A program made the position numbers and the translations under genes. Positions 31,944 through 41,983 of a stretch of 64,000 nt of DNA are shown here, piece after piece. The notes under the pieces are model-generated. The model worked only from the letters and a program-made list of their open reading frames with translations, made no database searches and was not told the origin of the DNA. Within the stretch, counting starts at the first letter, position 1; each line of letters begins with the position of its first letter. The stretch covers positions 558,001 through 622,000 of the forward strand of contig JAUCEF010000014.1 in the NCBI GenBank assembly GCA_033558025.1, written 5' to 3'. The DNA comes from Phytophthora sp. 'mugwort'. Its lineage: Eukaryota; Oomycota; Peronosporomycetes; Peronosporales; Peronosporaceae.

Positions 31944-33445
31944 ATGGGGGGAATGGGGCACAAGAAGCTCGGCGTCGTGAGTCTGGCGCTCATCACGTAC
32001 TTTAACGTAAGCGGCGGGCCGTGGGGATCGGAGTCCATCGTGGCCTCCTGCGGGCCGCTCGTGGGCATCCTGGCGACGCTCGTGTTCCCGTTCGTCTGGT
32101 GTCTGCCGCTCGCTTTGTCATTCGCCGAGCTCTTCTCCGCCTTCCCGACTGACTCGAGCTTCTGCACGTGGGTGGGCAAGGCATTTGGTCGTCGAATGGG
32201 GTTCCAAGTGGGCTTTTGGTCCTGGACATCCGGTGTCATTGACAATGCCATTTACCCCTGTCTCATGGTGGATTCCGTCTACGCGGTGCTCGCAGGGCCT
32301 CATGAGCTGCAATCCTTCATGGTTCCGATGTGGATGTATCTCGTACGGGTCACAGTTGCGACTGTCTTCATGCTACCGACTATCTTCAGTATCGACGCTG
32401 TCGGCCACTTTCTCTTAGTGCTTGGCCTTGCAATGATCGCTCCGTTCGTCGTACTGATGGTCGTCAGTGTGCCTCAGATCGAGCCCGCCAATTGGTTTAT
32501 CATAAGTGCTGCTCCACACTGGAGCCAACTCCTGAGTGTCTTGTACTGGAGCTACAGCGGCTTCGACGCCGCCGGGGCTTATGCAAGCGAGATTGACTCG
32601 CCACGACAGACTTATCCACGAGCCATGATGCTCACAGTCGGACTGGTTGCCCTCACGTACTCAGTTCCGTTCCTCGCTGCGTCGGGCGTCAATAAGCCGC
32701 CGTACGACGTCTGGAGCGATGGCTACTACCCCATCATCGCAGACAAGATCTCAGGCCCCGGACTACGCACATGGTTTCTCGGCTGCGCCTTGCTCGGTAA
32801 CCTCGGCGTATACATCGCAAAGATGACCAAAAACGGCTTTTTACTCGCTGGCATGGCCGATCTCGGCCTCGCTCCAAATTACTTTATCAAGTACGCTTTT
32901 TCTCTCTTATTGTAATATTGCAATCTCTAATTTCCCTTTGTTATGTTTGTAGACGCACTACATCCAACGGAGTTCCCCGTCGTGCAATTCTCCTGTCGTA
33001 CGGCATTATTGTCTTTATGGCATTATTCGACTTCAACATCATTCTGGGTGTGGACAATTTCTTGTCCTCGTTGGCTTGTGTCACTGAGCTCTGCGCCGTA
33101 GTACGGCTACGGTTTACCATGCCGACACTGGTGCGGCCGTACAAAGTCCATCTCTCGGATCGAGGGCTGCTTGTGGCTATGGCAATCCCCTTCTTCATCG
33201 GCTCCTTTGTCATGCTCAATGAGTTCACCAAGTCGACGCTCAGTATGGTGCTCAACGTCATCGCGCTTGGCAGTGGATTAATTTGCCAGCAATTCTTACA
33301 TAATCCACCAGCTTCAGTATATACGCCGCTGGCTGCCGCCATCCAGCTCGAGTTGGGCACACCAGCTCCAGGAGGCACTTTTGGGGTCGTCACACCTGCT
33401 TCGCCGTCAGTTTTGGGCCACGAAGTGCAGCGCAAAGGCGTGTAA
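31944..33445 (+). CDS. polyamine/amino-acid permease (APC superfamily, LAT/PUT-like)
   Basis: Two exons, join(31944-32890, 32953-33445), give about 479 aa; the 62-nt intron has GT-AG ends and splits a Lys codon, joining PNYFIK to RTTSNGVPRR. The protein is a multi-pass transporter of about 12 segments. Family blocks include NVSGGPWGSESIVASCGPL (helix 1), FPFVWCLPLALSFAEL (helix 2) and GFWSWTSGVIDNAIYP (helix 3), which match the plant and protist polyamine-uptake and L-type amino-acid transporters (usual SGGPFGxE, WSxPEAL, SGVxDNAxYP). It would bring polyamines or cationic/neutral amino acids across the plasma membrane with protons. In helix 2 the usual PEAL is PLAL, so substrate cannot be inferred. 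The cytosolic tail is short. It converges with the next gene. Confidence 0.88.
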
Positions 33446-33740
33446 CGAAGGATCCGAGCTGGGATTTGACAATAATTGTAGTGCAATTTTCAGCACGATA
33501 GTAGAACGTATAAAATCTATTGGCACTGCCACTTGGTGTTGAACGCTACAGACGCCGAATCAATTGGGCATGCCTCCCCTATTGTCTTTGTATATATTGG
33601 CTTCATTTCCAGCTATTGCTTTGTCTTCGAACACTTGATTCCACTTGAGGAAAAGCACGAGACGCGGTACTGCTGGGGTTTCTTCTTCTTGCATTCGTCG
33701 GGATGCACACAAGGTCTACATCAACGTGTACATACACAGT

Positions 33741-36700
33741 CTAAGACGTCGTGTCCTGCTGCGTTTCAGCTACTGCTACGTCATCCGAAAGCTTCGTGTC
33801 GGTCGCAGAGACGACTGTGGTCGACGTCGTTTCCAGTGTTGTCTCGGTGCTGGTCGTCTCACTTAACAGAGCTGCCGACGTTGCAGAGACGTCCGAGTGA
33901 TACGAAGCGTTATTGCTATTGCTGTGTTCCACCAGTTCGTGGATTGACATGCGACTATCGACCGGGTTGTTCGCCAAGCCGTCGGACTCCTCCGTCGCCG
34001 CTGGGGTAGTAGCAACTGCACTGCTAGACAACGGCAACCCACCAAACATTTCGCCGGCAGCTTCCGACAAAGCAGGTTCTGATGACGTAGTACCCACTGC
34101 ACTGCTAGACAAGTGTAATCCACCAAACATATCAACCGGAGCTTCAGTCGAATTAGAAACAGGCTCCGTCTGCGCAGTAAGCTCGACATCGACTGCACTT
34201 GAGCTCAACTGCAAGCCAATAAACATGCTCCCGGTGTCAATAAGAGAAGCAGCGCTTGCGTCCACAGATTCGGCAGGTATTTCGTCATCCCTGGAAGAGA
34301 TTTGGTAGACTTCCTTGTCTTCTTTTACTGCGTGGAAGCTCCTACTCAACTGCAGACCGCCAAATAATGATCCAGACGCAGAGGGCGCAATCATACTAGC
34401 AGTAGCGTCATGGTGAGGTACCTCAGGATTACCGAAGAAGGAGTCTTTCATATCGGAAGACGTAGTCGACGAAGGAGCTTCTGTTATCGCGGAGGCCGCC
34501 GCTTCTTCCGATTCAAAAGCTCCACTCTCGGTTTCAGCAGCCAGCTCTGTAGTCGGAACATCCGTCGAACTCTCACGACTAGCAGTAGGGCCGTTGCTCA
34601 TCTGTAGACCGCCAAAAAGTGATCCACTAGTTACGGGCTCAGCCGTTGCCTTCTTAGGCGACCGGTCTGACTCTTGTGACACATGGCTTTCACCGGCCTC
34701 GACGGAGTTTGAGCCATGGGACTTAACGTCGAGCCCTCCAAACATACTCGAAGCCGTCATGCCAGTACTCGGGTTGGCAGTGCCAAGCTGGGCTCGGGTG
34801 CTCGTCGCTTCTTCTCGCAATGACTGGAGTTCTTCATCGTAGGCGGCGGCAGTCTCATAGTCTTCATTTTCAGTTGCCAACTCAATCTGTTTCTCAAGCA
34901 TCAACGTTCGCAGCTGAATTGACTCCAATGACCGCGCCAACTCTTCTTGACTTCGTACAGCACTCACGGGGCTAACCATTTCCTCGTGAGCATATTCCAC
35001 CTCATCTTCATATTCTTCAGCACCAGAGCGATGGCTGTCTGCATTAGACTCTTCCGCAGCATCCTCCGAACCGTTCTCACGAGCTTCATCCGAGATATCC
35101 GGCGAGATTGAAGCCTCGATGGCCTGCTGGCGTTCCTTCAAAGTTTCAATCTTCTCGTCAAGTCTCGCTGCCAAGTCGTAATCCTCGTTTTCCGTGGCCT
35201 TCTCAATATGAGACTCCAGCTCAAGAAGTTGCGCAGCGATCCCCTCTAGAGCGGAGCTGCTATCCTCAAGAGCTTCGACATCAACATCTGATCCTTCGAC
35301 GTCAGTAACTTTTCCTGCCAAGCTTGAGCGCGAGACCGAAATGTGTTCGCTTCCTTCCTTGTCTTCGCCATCAATGGATTCGTCGTCCTCCTCCTCGTCA
35401 TCCTCTACTTCTTCATCCTCTGTGGGATCGGACACGTCATACTTCTTTTCCAGTGTCTCCACTTGCAGCATGCATGCGTCGTACTCGGCCTGAACCAGTA
35501 GCATAGCTGACGATCGGAAATCGATCCCATCATTCGCAGCATCGCCCTCGCTCTTGCACTTCTCGATTTTCCGTAGGGCCGTTCGCAATTGCTTTGCTTC
35601 CTTCCACAACTCTTGCAGCGTTCCAAGCTCTAGATGCTTCTCCATCTCCTTCAGCTCCTTCTTCTTCTCTTCAAACTCCACCTCACGCTTATCAATACGC
35701 TCCTTCAGGTCTTGGAGCTCCATTTCCACTACTTCCACCATCTCCTCAGCGGTTGAACGATCCTTTTCCAATGCCTTAATGTCCTTGGAAATCCGAGCTG
35801 CCTCCTTAAAGTTCCGTTGAGCAGCAGCAGCCTTTTTCTCCTGCTCCAATCGTGGAATCATGGCTTCTGCTGATGCGATGGCATTCCGGTGGATCGACAT
35901 CGACTTCTCGAGTTCCTCGTGCTGATTGCTTAGCATAGTAAAGCTCTGCTCAGCAACTGCAGCCGCATCGTTCAGCGAGCTGAGCTCTGCCGTTTGCTGT
36001 TTCTTGCGGATCAGAGACTGTTCACGACGAGTCTCCTGCACCTCCAACACGTTCGCCAACAACGATGCAGCGCGCATTTCCTTCTTGACAGCACCGATAC
36101 GCTTGCCAATGACTGAAATATCGTCCGCGTACTGCTTCAGTTGTTCCTGGAACTCTAGGCGTTGCTGCTCGAGATGTTCTCCATCTGATTCAACCTCTGC
36201 CTTAGTCTTCTTAATACCCTCCTCGCGGTCAGCAATACGCTTCAGCTGACGAGAGTAACGTCCACGCACAGTGTCAATATCACGCTGCGCCGTGTCAATT
36301 GACGACTGGATTTCTTGAACCCGTTCCAGCTTTTCTTTAAGCTTACGCTCTAGCTCGCGCACTTCTTCTTCCACAGCTTGTTTCTCTTCAATAAGTTGCG
36401 CCTGGACAGCAAACTCAGAGCTGCACTGACCTTCAATAGTGGCTTCAATCTCGGATTTCTCAGCAACGACATTCTCTAGACTCACGGAAACGTGGTGCAT
36501 CTCGGTTTCAATGCGCTCCGCTTCAAACTGCAGCTGTTCCGTTTGATTCGAATCGTACAATTTGTACTCGTTGCGCACGCAAGTCCGTTCAGATTCTTGG
36601 TCCTCACGGAACTTCTCAAGCTCCCGTAGAGTCCCGCGAGTGCTCTTAAGTTGATTAGCAAACGCCTTCTCCTTGGCCTTCACAAACGCTACAAGCTCGC

Positions 36701-38219
36701 TGTCCAGCTTGCGGACGTCACTTTCAGTGAGTGTGATGCAATGCCGAACGCTGTTAATTGTGGCATTCAGCGCATCAGCTTTCTCGAAATCTTCGACTTC
36801 ACAAGCGTGATGCTGCTGGGCTTCAACCTCCCGTAAATCCACTTCATACTGCGTCAATTGGTTCGCAAGTTGAGCTTTACGTTCCAGAAGTCGATTCTCA
36901 TCCTCGTTTTGCTTTACCGTAAGCTGTCGAAAACTAACAGCACTCTCATGGAAATCACGCAAAGTGTTAAACAACCGCTCCTCGGGGGTAGGAGGAGTTG
37001 CCGGTATGATGCGAGACGCCTTTCCGTACACCTTCGGGACAGAAGGTTCTTCCACACTCGCGGTTTCATTTGCCTCGTCGTCGGCGATAGGGCTTGGAGG
37101 CTTGTGGATATTCAACCCTGACAACACGCCATTTCCACCAGATTCCGAGTCAAGAGACCTCAAAGGCTTCGCTGGAGAAGGCGACGGCGAGGCCGACGTG
37201 TGCACTGTAAGGCCAGCAAGAACTCCACTGCCGGAAGGGGTACTTCCCTTGTGGACCGTCAGTCCTTGCAACACCGAGCCTGACTTTACTGGAGGCAACA
37301 AATGGGCCAGATCCGTGGGGTTCGTAGCACTACGCGAGCTCCGCGAACTATCCGAACGGTCTGACATGAGACGCCCTTCCCGCTGCTGCTGCATGACCTC
37401 ATCTTCCTTCAAATCTCCGCGCTGCAATGCAGCCACGGATTCATCCGAAAGTTGGCGGCCGAAACCGGGGCGAAACGTTTTCTTCTTTTTCTTCTTCACA
37501 ACTTTCGAGCTCGAACGCGACGTCGCCGTGCCCGTACTGCTGGTTACGCTCGTTCGGGAGTATTGGGAGGAAGTTAACGCTTCCGTATTCGTCGCACCTG
37601 CCACATCAAGGTAATTAAACGATCCCGAGCTCCTGGTCGTTTTCCGTTGTTCGTTGCCATGAATCGGCATCTTCGGCCCAGCTCCCACCACACCGTCATC
37701 ATGCACAGGTGGTACCATGGGTGCCGGACCACTGGGAGCGACCTCCAGGCCACTAAACAAACTGCCACCGGTTGGCGCTGCAGGAGGTATCGCCGTCTGT
37801 GAAGCTCCATAGCCTCCATACTGATGCTGAGTCTGCGGCTGATACCTTCCAGCTCCATTGTTGCCCATAGCAGCAGGAGGAGCTCTCATCGACATGCCAC
37901 CGAACATATCCATGCCGCCAGCAGAGGTAGAAGGAGCTCCTCCTATAGAGTTATTGTCTTGAGCACTGGAGCTGCCGTAGACCGGCGGGGGAGGGTACCC
38001 TCCAGCGCCAACAGAGCCTACTCCTCCGACAGGGTTACTAGACACGGTAGATCCGACAGCGTTCTGCATGCCATAAGGCTTGGAGACTGGGGGCGGTAGG
38101 TTGAAGAAGCCTCCGCCGACGGGGGGCTCGTCAGTCGCACCGTTCTGGCCGCCCTGACGTTGATGGCCAGGGGGACCGCTCTTACCGTCTTCCTTGTTCT
38201 TAAAGAAGCGGCCGAACAT
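33741..38219 (-). CDS. large coiled-coil protein with UVR motifs and repeated FGGL motifs
   Basis: A 1492-aa protein read from the ATG at 38219 (MFGRFFKNKEDGK); the frame extends 30 codons upstream, but a GTAAGT-type donor there suggests 5' leader or intron. Layout: a Gly/Pro/Ser-rich first third with a KKKKKK basic patch; a long coiled coil (about residues 430-980); an acidic stretch (EDDEEEDDESIDGEDKEGSE); two UVR-type helical hairpins (ATENEDYDLAARLDEKIE and ATENEDYETAAAYDEELQ), and a further relative (CEVEDFEKADALNATIN); then a disordered tail. Eleven copies of a short motif of form (M/L/V)(F/L)xGLx(L/V) occur, five before the coiled coil and six after it. UVR hairpins mediate protein-protein contacts. 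No enzyme domain is seen. A scaffold or trafficking adaptor is a guess. Intron-free over 4.5 kb. Confidence 0.85.
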   Translation of the reverse strand: MFGRFFKNKEDGKSGPPGHQRQGGQNGATDEPPVGGGFFNLPPPVSKPYGMQNAVGSTVSSNPVGGVGSVGAGGYPPPPVYGSSSAQDNNSIGGAPSTSAGGMDMFGGMSMRAPPAAMGNNGAGRYQPQTQHQYGGYGASQTAIPPAAPTGGSLFSGLEVAPSGPAPMVPPVHDDGVVGAGPKMPIHGNEQRKTTRSSGSFNYLDVAGATNTEALTSSQYSRTSVTSSTGTATSRSSSKVVKKKKKKTFRPGFGRQLSDESVAALQRGDLKEDEVMQQQREGRLMSDRSDSSRSSRSATNPTDLAHLLPPVKSGSVLQGLTVHKGSTPSGSGVLAGLTVHTSASPSPSPAKPLRSLDSESGGNGVLSGLNIHKPPSPIADDEANETASVEEPSVPKVYGKASRIIPATPPTPEERLFNTLRDFHESAVSFRQLTVKQNEDENRLLERKAQLANQLTQYEVDLREVEAQQHHACEVEDFEKADALNATINSVRHCITLTESDVRKLDSELVAFVKAKEKAFANQLKSTRGTLRELEKFREDQESERTCVRNEYKLYDSNQTEQLQFEAERIETEMHHVSVSLENVVAEKSEIEATIEGQCSSEFAVQAQLIEEKQAVEEEVRELERKLKEKLERVQEIQSSIDTAQRDIDTVRGRYSRQLKRIADREEGIKKTKAEVESDGEHLEQQRLEFQEQLKQYADDISVIGKRIGAVKKEMRAASLLANVLEVQETRREQSLIRKKQQTAELSSLNDAAAVAEQSFTMLSNQHEELEKSMSIHRNAIASAEAMIPRLEQEKKAAAAQRNFKEAARISKDIKALEKDRSTAEEMVEVVEMELQDLKERIDKREVEFEEKKKELKEMEKHLELGTLQELWKEAKQLRTALRKIEKCKSEGDAANDGIDFRSSAMLLVQAEYDACMLQVETLEKKYDVSDPTEDEEVEDDEEEDDESIDGEDKEGSEHISVSRSSLAGKVTDVEGSDVDVEALEDSSSALEGIAAQLLELESHIEKATENEDYDLAARLDEKIETLKERQQAIEASISPDISDEARENGSEDAAEESNADSHRSGAEEYEDEVEYAHEEMVSPVSAVRSQEELARSLESIQLRTLMLEKQIELATENEDYETAAAYDEELQSLREEATSTRAQLGTANPSTGMTASSMFGGLDVKSHGSNSVEAGESHVSQESDRSPKKATAEPVTSGSLFGGLQMSNGPTASRESSTDVPTTELAAETESGAFESEEAAASAITEAPSSTTSSDMKDSFFGNPEVPHHDATASMIAPSASGSLFGGLQLSRSFHAVKEDKEVYQISSRDDEIPAESVDASAASLIDTGSMFIGLQLSSSAVDVELTAQTEPVSNSTEAPVDMFGGLHLSSSAVGTTSSEPALSEAAGEMFGGLPLSSSAVATTPAATEESDGLANNPVDSRMSIHELVEHSNSNNASYHSDVSATSAALLSETTSTETTLETTSTTVVSATDTKLSDDVAVAETQQDTTS

Positions 38220-38737
38220 GCTGTAGAGCTGCGGTAGAGCGGCGGTAGAGCGGGGAGGTAGATTAGTTCTTACCTCGTTCAACCTACTAGCAGAGTGATG
38301 GTTTCTCACTTACCTACGTCCTAACGTCAATTCGAGCGCGTTCGCAGCTATTCGACGCTGTTGAGGGGGATGAGAGACAGCAGATCACGAGCACGCGAGC
38401 CAATACACACGCAGAGACGCCCCTGGAGACTCGGATCAAAATGCAGTGGGGCGGGTGGACGAAGCGGTTCCCGCTTGGTCTGGATTGTGTCAGGAGAGGA
38501 AGGAGAGGAAGGAGTGGATGGGTACTTGGTGATTGGATAAAAATGAAGTAAATGTATGTACAAATCTTATACTGTAGTATTTATGGATTAGCAATACACC
38601 CCTAACCAGTTATTATCGATAGTTTTGACAATTAATATTTATTGTTAACGCTGAAAAATAACAGTGCGATACAGATCGGCATTATGATTTGTTACGCAGT
38701 TCAATTCAAACTTTGAGCACTTACGTATTACGGTCGT
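38220..38737. other. 5' flank of the UVR gene
   Basis: Contains a likely 5' leader with a possible leader intron (GTAAGT on the minus strand near 38312). From about 38560 the DNA becomes AT-rich up to the piggyBac insertion site. No other gene seen. Confidence 0.45.
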
Positions 38738-38741
38738 TAAC

Positions 38742-38756
38742 CCTTTCACTACCGGG
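38742..38756 (+). repeat. left terminal inverted repeat of piggyBac element
   Basis: CCCTTTCACTACCGG directly follows TTAA (38738-38741). It pairs with 41572-41586 with one mismatch at the outermost base. Confidence 0.93.
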
Positions 38757-38775
38757 CCAGCCGAGTTAGCATGTG

Positions 38776-38885
38776 GGACCACAGTGGTCCTCTAACGGGT
38801 CCTTTGGTGCACGCTGATTGGTCAAAATACTGCTAACTAGGACTCGGACTGCAGCTCACCAAGACTAACAGGACCACAGCGGTCC
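38776..38885. repeat. subterminal palindromes of piggyBac element
   Basis: GGACCACAGTGGTCC (38776-38790) and GGACCACAGCGGTCC (38871-38885) are nearly perfect palindromes; a third degenerate copy GGGCCACAGCGGACC lies at 41545-41559 near the right end. They are likely transposase-binding sites. Confidence 0.75.
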
Positions 38886-38985
38886 CGTAAGAGCATATGT
38901 CATTTGCAGTACCGTGAAGCCCACAATACTTTGAGTGTCCACAATGTAACTGTCACGATCTCCTAACCACATAATTCGATCTATC

Positions 38986-39001
38986 GCTCATTTTGCATTC
39001 T
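38986..39001 (+). promoter_or_regulatory. oomycete Initiator of the piggyBac transposase
   Basis: GCTCATTTTGCATTCT matches the Inr almost perfectly and lies 31 nt before the ATG at 39017. It is the best Inr match noticed in the window. Confidence 0.75.
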
Positions 39002-39016
39002 TCCAACAGTCCAGAA

Positions 39017-41000
39017 ATGGACATTTGTGAGCTTCTCAACGACGACGATGACACAGCAGGCCGGGAAATTAAGACCTTTGATGCTGATGAGGAAGAGGGT
39101 GCGTCACCACTCGTAGGGAATGCAGAGGAGGACATTGCAACAGACTCCGACGAAGACAGAGCACAGAGAATTGAAGGGCCGCCACATACTGGGCTGAGAA
39201 GGACTGGAACCGCGTACGTAGATGGCATCATTCGTGAAAGCGGTCTGCATATTTTACGTGAGGGGGAGGTGAAAGCTGCCCATAAGGAACGCGGTGAACT
39301 AGGACTTTTTTCACTATTCTTTACCCGTGATTTCCGTTACTCTCTACTTCGCTGGACCAACGAAACGCTCACAGAGAAAGGGAAAATGAAGGCGACTCCC
39401 TTTGAGCTCGACGCTTACATCGGCTTAGAGATAGCTATGAGCATTATTCCTGTTACAGAGATCAAGGAATTGTGGTCCCGAAAAGTATTCCTCAGGCAAG
39501 CCGATTTCGGAGCGACGATGGCAAGGAGCCGATTTGAGAGCATCCGCGCTCGATTTGAGGTGCACGCCCCCGGTAGCGTGCCAGTTGCGAGGCGAGAACA
39601 GAACCCGCTGTGGCACAGCCGTCGACTAATGAGTCAGATTCAGCAAAAAATCGCCTTAATTGCGGTACCGGTAGGTGCTATCAGCTTGGACGAAAATACG
39701 GTGTGCACAAAAGCTCGTTCGGCTGCGAAGACGTTCATGCCGTCTAAGCCGGATAAGTATGGTGTTCCGTTTCACGCGGTGATTGGGTGGGAGAGTTTAT
39801 ATGTATTCTCGGTGTGGGACAATGGATCGGGTAATCACACGCGTACGACGGCTGCAGAACGTTACGTGGATGTGTTTCCGGCGCTCCGCACGGGGCTCTT
39901 CAGAACACTGGAACGTGACGACATTCCGGTGAGGCGGAAAGATGCTAGCTCACTCTGGATTGCGATGTGTGGGCACCTGACGAAAAGCTTTGCTGCGCCT
40001 AATAGCCGTCGTCTCTTAGTGTGCGATAATTTTTACACGCGCCACAACTTAGCCAAAACACTGCTGGCTTTCACGGATGGAGAAATGCGGCTGCTAGGTA
40101 CTGTGCGAATCAATCTGCAAGGCAAGTGGAATGCCCAGGTGCTGAAAGCAGCCAAGGCACGAATGGATGCCGCGGAGCGTGGTTTGTGGGAGCTAGTCGC
40201 AGCAGTTGAAGCACCGGTAGGCTGGGGAAAGAAGCAGGAAGCGCATAAGCGAGCACAAAAGAAACTACCAGAGCACTTAAAAACAGCGTACATGCCGCCA
40301 TTGACGATCGCTGCAACGGTGGGCGACATCACTTTCGCGACAAGTTGACCGTCGTATTTTATACGAACGATTTAGCGGGTACGCCATCTCAACGCGTGCT
40401 TCGTGGAGACTCGCCGGACGCGGTTTGGCTATGCCACGGACTTGCACCGCTTCGTCGCTGGACTGGTGATCAGGTAATGCACCGGAAAACTTTTCAAGTG
40501 CCCACAACAATTGTCGCTTACAACCTGTTCATGAACGGGGTTCATGAACGGGGTTGACAGAGTCGATCAGCTTAGAAGCACCAATCCGACCCGACGGAAG
40601 AAAAGCGGTTGTTAATAAGCATTCTTACCTGGGCGCTTGATTTCGCGCTTATAAACGCATTCACGCTGTTCAAAAAGGTTGCTAGACCGCAGGCACAGCG
40701 GGTGACCCTGCGTGAGTTTAAGAGGCGCGTGGCAGACAAGCTGACAGTCATACAGCGAGCTCGGTAGGGGAAGGAGCGACGTCGTGAGCCAGCACCTGGT
40801 AAGCCAGTTGCAGAGGTCGTCGGTGCGGATGACAGCATCCACGCAATAACGCCGAACTCCAGGGAATTTTTCAGCAGGAAAGCTCACGTGTTATCTGTGT
40901 ACGCTACGTGGGTTCGCAAAGAAAGCTCGCTTTGGCTGCACAGGCTGTCATCGAGGGTTTCATGTTGCATGTTTCAGTACATTCCACTACCATGACGCAC
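39017..41000 (+). pseudogene. piggyBac-like transposase, broken
   Basis: The ATG at 39017 (MDICELLNDDD) begins an acidic N-terminus. The DDE_Tnp_1_7 core has the first Asp in SLDENTVCTKARSAAKTFMP, the second in LLVCDNFYTRHNLAK and the third in NGVDRVDQL, so the catalytic triad is still encoded. Breaks: a single-base change near 40330 (after TVGDIT; VVFYTNDLAGTPSQRVL follows in the next frame), a 13-bp duplication at 40528-40553, and a one-base change near 40597, after which ILTWALDFALINAFTLFKK follows. The C-terminal Cys/His-rich domain is present at about 40885-41000 (CYLCTLRGFAKKARFGC, then CHRGFHVAC). The first 444 codons are open, suggesting recent loss of function. Confidence 0.88.
40528..40553. 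repeat. 13-bp tandem duplication inside transposase
   Basis: TTCATGAACGGGG occurs twice in direct succession (40528-40540, 40541-40553). Removing one copy restores the catalytic FMNGVDRVDQL block. Confidence 0.92.
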
Positions 41001-41159
41001 TAACGTCCACCTCCATCACGGTTCGCTCAGCCCTCGATGCAGTTTGCGCCGCTGCCTCAGGTGATGCGGTCGCACACACGTCTGAAAACGAACAAAACCA
41101 TTACGTATCTAGATCAGCTTCAGCTACCATAAGAACAAATAACAGCGAGCAATTCGTAC

Positions 41160-41407
41160 CTAACTGTGTTGTTGAGCTGTACAATCTTCTTCTCCACGCA
41201 CAACGGGAGCTCGATCCTCTTTGTCTTTGAAAGGGAGCCGTGTTTCTTGTAGTACTAGAGCTGGACCAGGGCCTGCTTCATGTGGCGCGTAGAGCGCCAT
41301 CTGCGGCGCGACGTGAGTATCCGCAGCCTGCTGCCGATGATGGCCTTGCCGTACCGGTCCCATTCGCACGGCGCGTCGCCGCAGTAGCTGCAAGTCCGTC
41401 CAGTCAT
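41160..41407 (-). pseudogene. small reversed piggyBac ORF with CxxC...PCxW motif
   Basis: The minus-strand ATG at 41407 begins MTGRTCSYCGDAPCEWDRYG, with a CxxCxxxPCxW arrangement, followed by a basic helix (LTSRRRWRSTRHMK) and a stop at 41255. After a frame change the sequence continues with KRIELPLCVEKKIVQLNN down to about 41160. From memory, small proteins of this CxxC-PC-W type are common in oomycete genomes near piggyBac elements. It lies inside this element's inverted repeats and converges with the transposase, so it is probably part of the transposon. Function unknown; a metal-binding accessory role is possible. Confidence 0.55.
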
Positions 41408-41571
41408 CGCGCCAGCTCGAACTTTGAGTTTTGGAGCAGTACCGTGAGTGGCTCGACCGCCAAATGTGAGATTCACGTGGCGCGATGCTGGTCGCCTATA
41501 CGCTGATTTATTACCCTTTATGCTATATCATTGGTAGATTTACAGGGCCACAGCGGACCTCTGCCAAATTT

Positions 41572-41586
41572 CCGGTAGTGAAAGGT
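41572..41586 (-). repeat. right terminal inverted repeat of piggyBac element
   Basis: CCGGTAGTGAAAGGT, followed directly by TTAA (41587-41590). Confidence 0.93.
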
Positions 41587-41689
41587 TTAAGTATACCCAT
41601 GGGATGCGCGTCAAAATATGGGTATCCAAATATAAATATCAAGCTAAAAGCGTATGTGTCAAATATTCTTGCGGTCAGACAACTAGGCG

Positions 41690-41983
41690 CTATCTTAGTC
41701 TAGGACGAGGACAGGTTACGGTGGCGGACAATAGCAGACAGCCACTCGTCTCAATTCGAAAAAGAAGAAGAGATACTACTGGTCAGCATGAGCATCTCCT
41801 CTTTTGTTCGCAGAAATCGCGCTCCACCGCAATTTGTGCGTTTTATGCGGATATTAGAAGCTCAAAGGTAAGTATGGACGTTGTTCAACCGTTTAATCTC
41901 AGTGGTAACGCGGGTTGATGCGTCACGGCGCTTATGGACCGTTTCGGTTACTATCTAGCTACGCATGAAGGTAAGAAAGGTAA
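41690..41983 (+). pseudogene. tyrosine-recombinase element, copy 1, left piece
   Basis: A degraded N-terminal core-binding part: STAICAFYADIRSSKVSMD, then ALMDRFGYYLATHEGKKG, which lines up with AVLDTFGAYLAFNEGKKG of copy 2 (about 55140). The sequence is cut immediately after GKKG by the Gypsy insertion at 41984 and continues at 48622. Confidence 0.65.

Larger units (their letters stand above)
38742..41586. mobile_element. piggyBac-like DNA transposon, ends intact
   Basis: The 2845-bp element is bounded by TTAA on both sides (38738-38741 and 41587-41590), the piggyBac target duplication. Its ends are 15-bp inverted repeats, CCCTTTCACTACCGG at 38742-38756 and the complement of ACCTTTCACTACCGG at 41572-41586. 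Inside are a plus-strand transposase with three or more frame breaks and a small minus-strand ORF near the right end. Near the ends lie palindromes of the type GGACCACAGYGGTCC. Confidence 0.95.
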
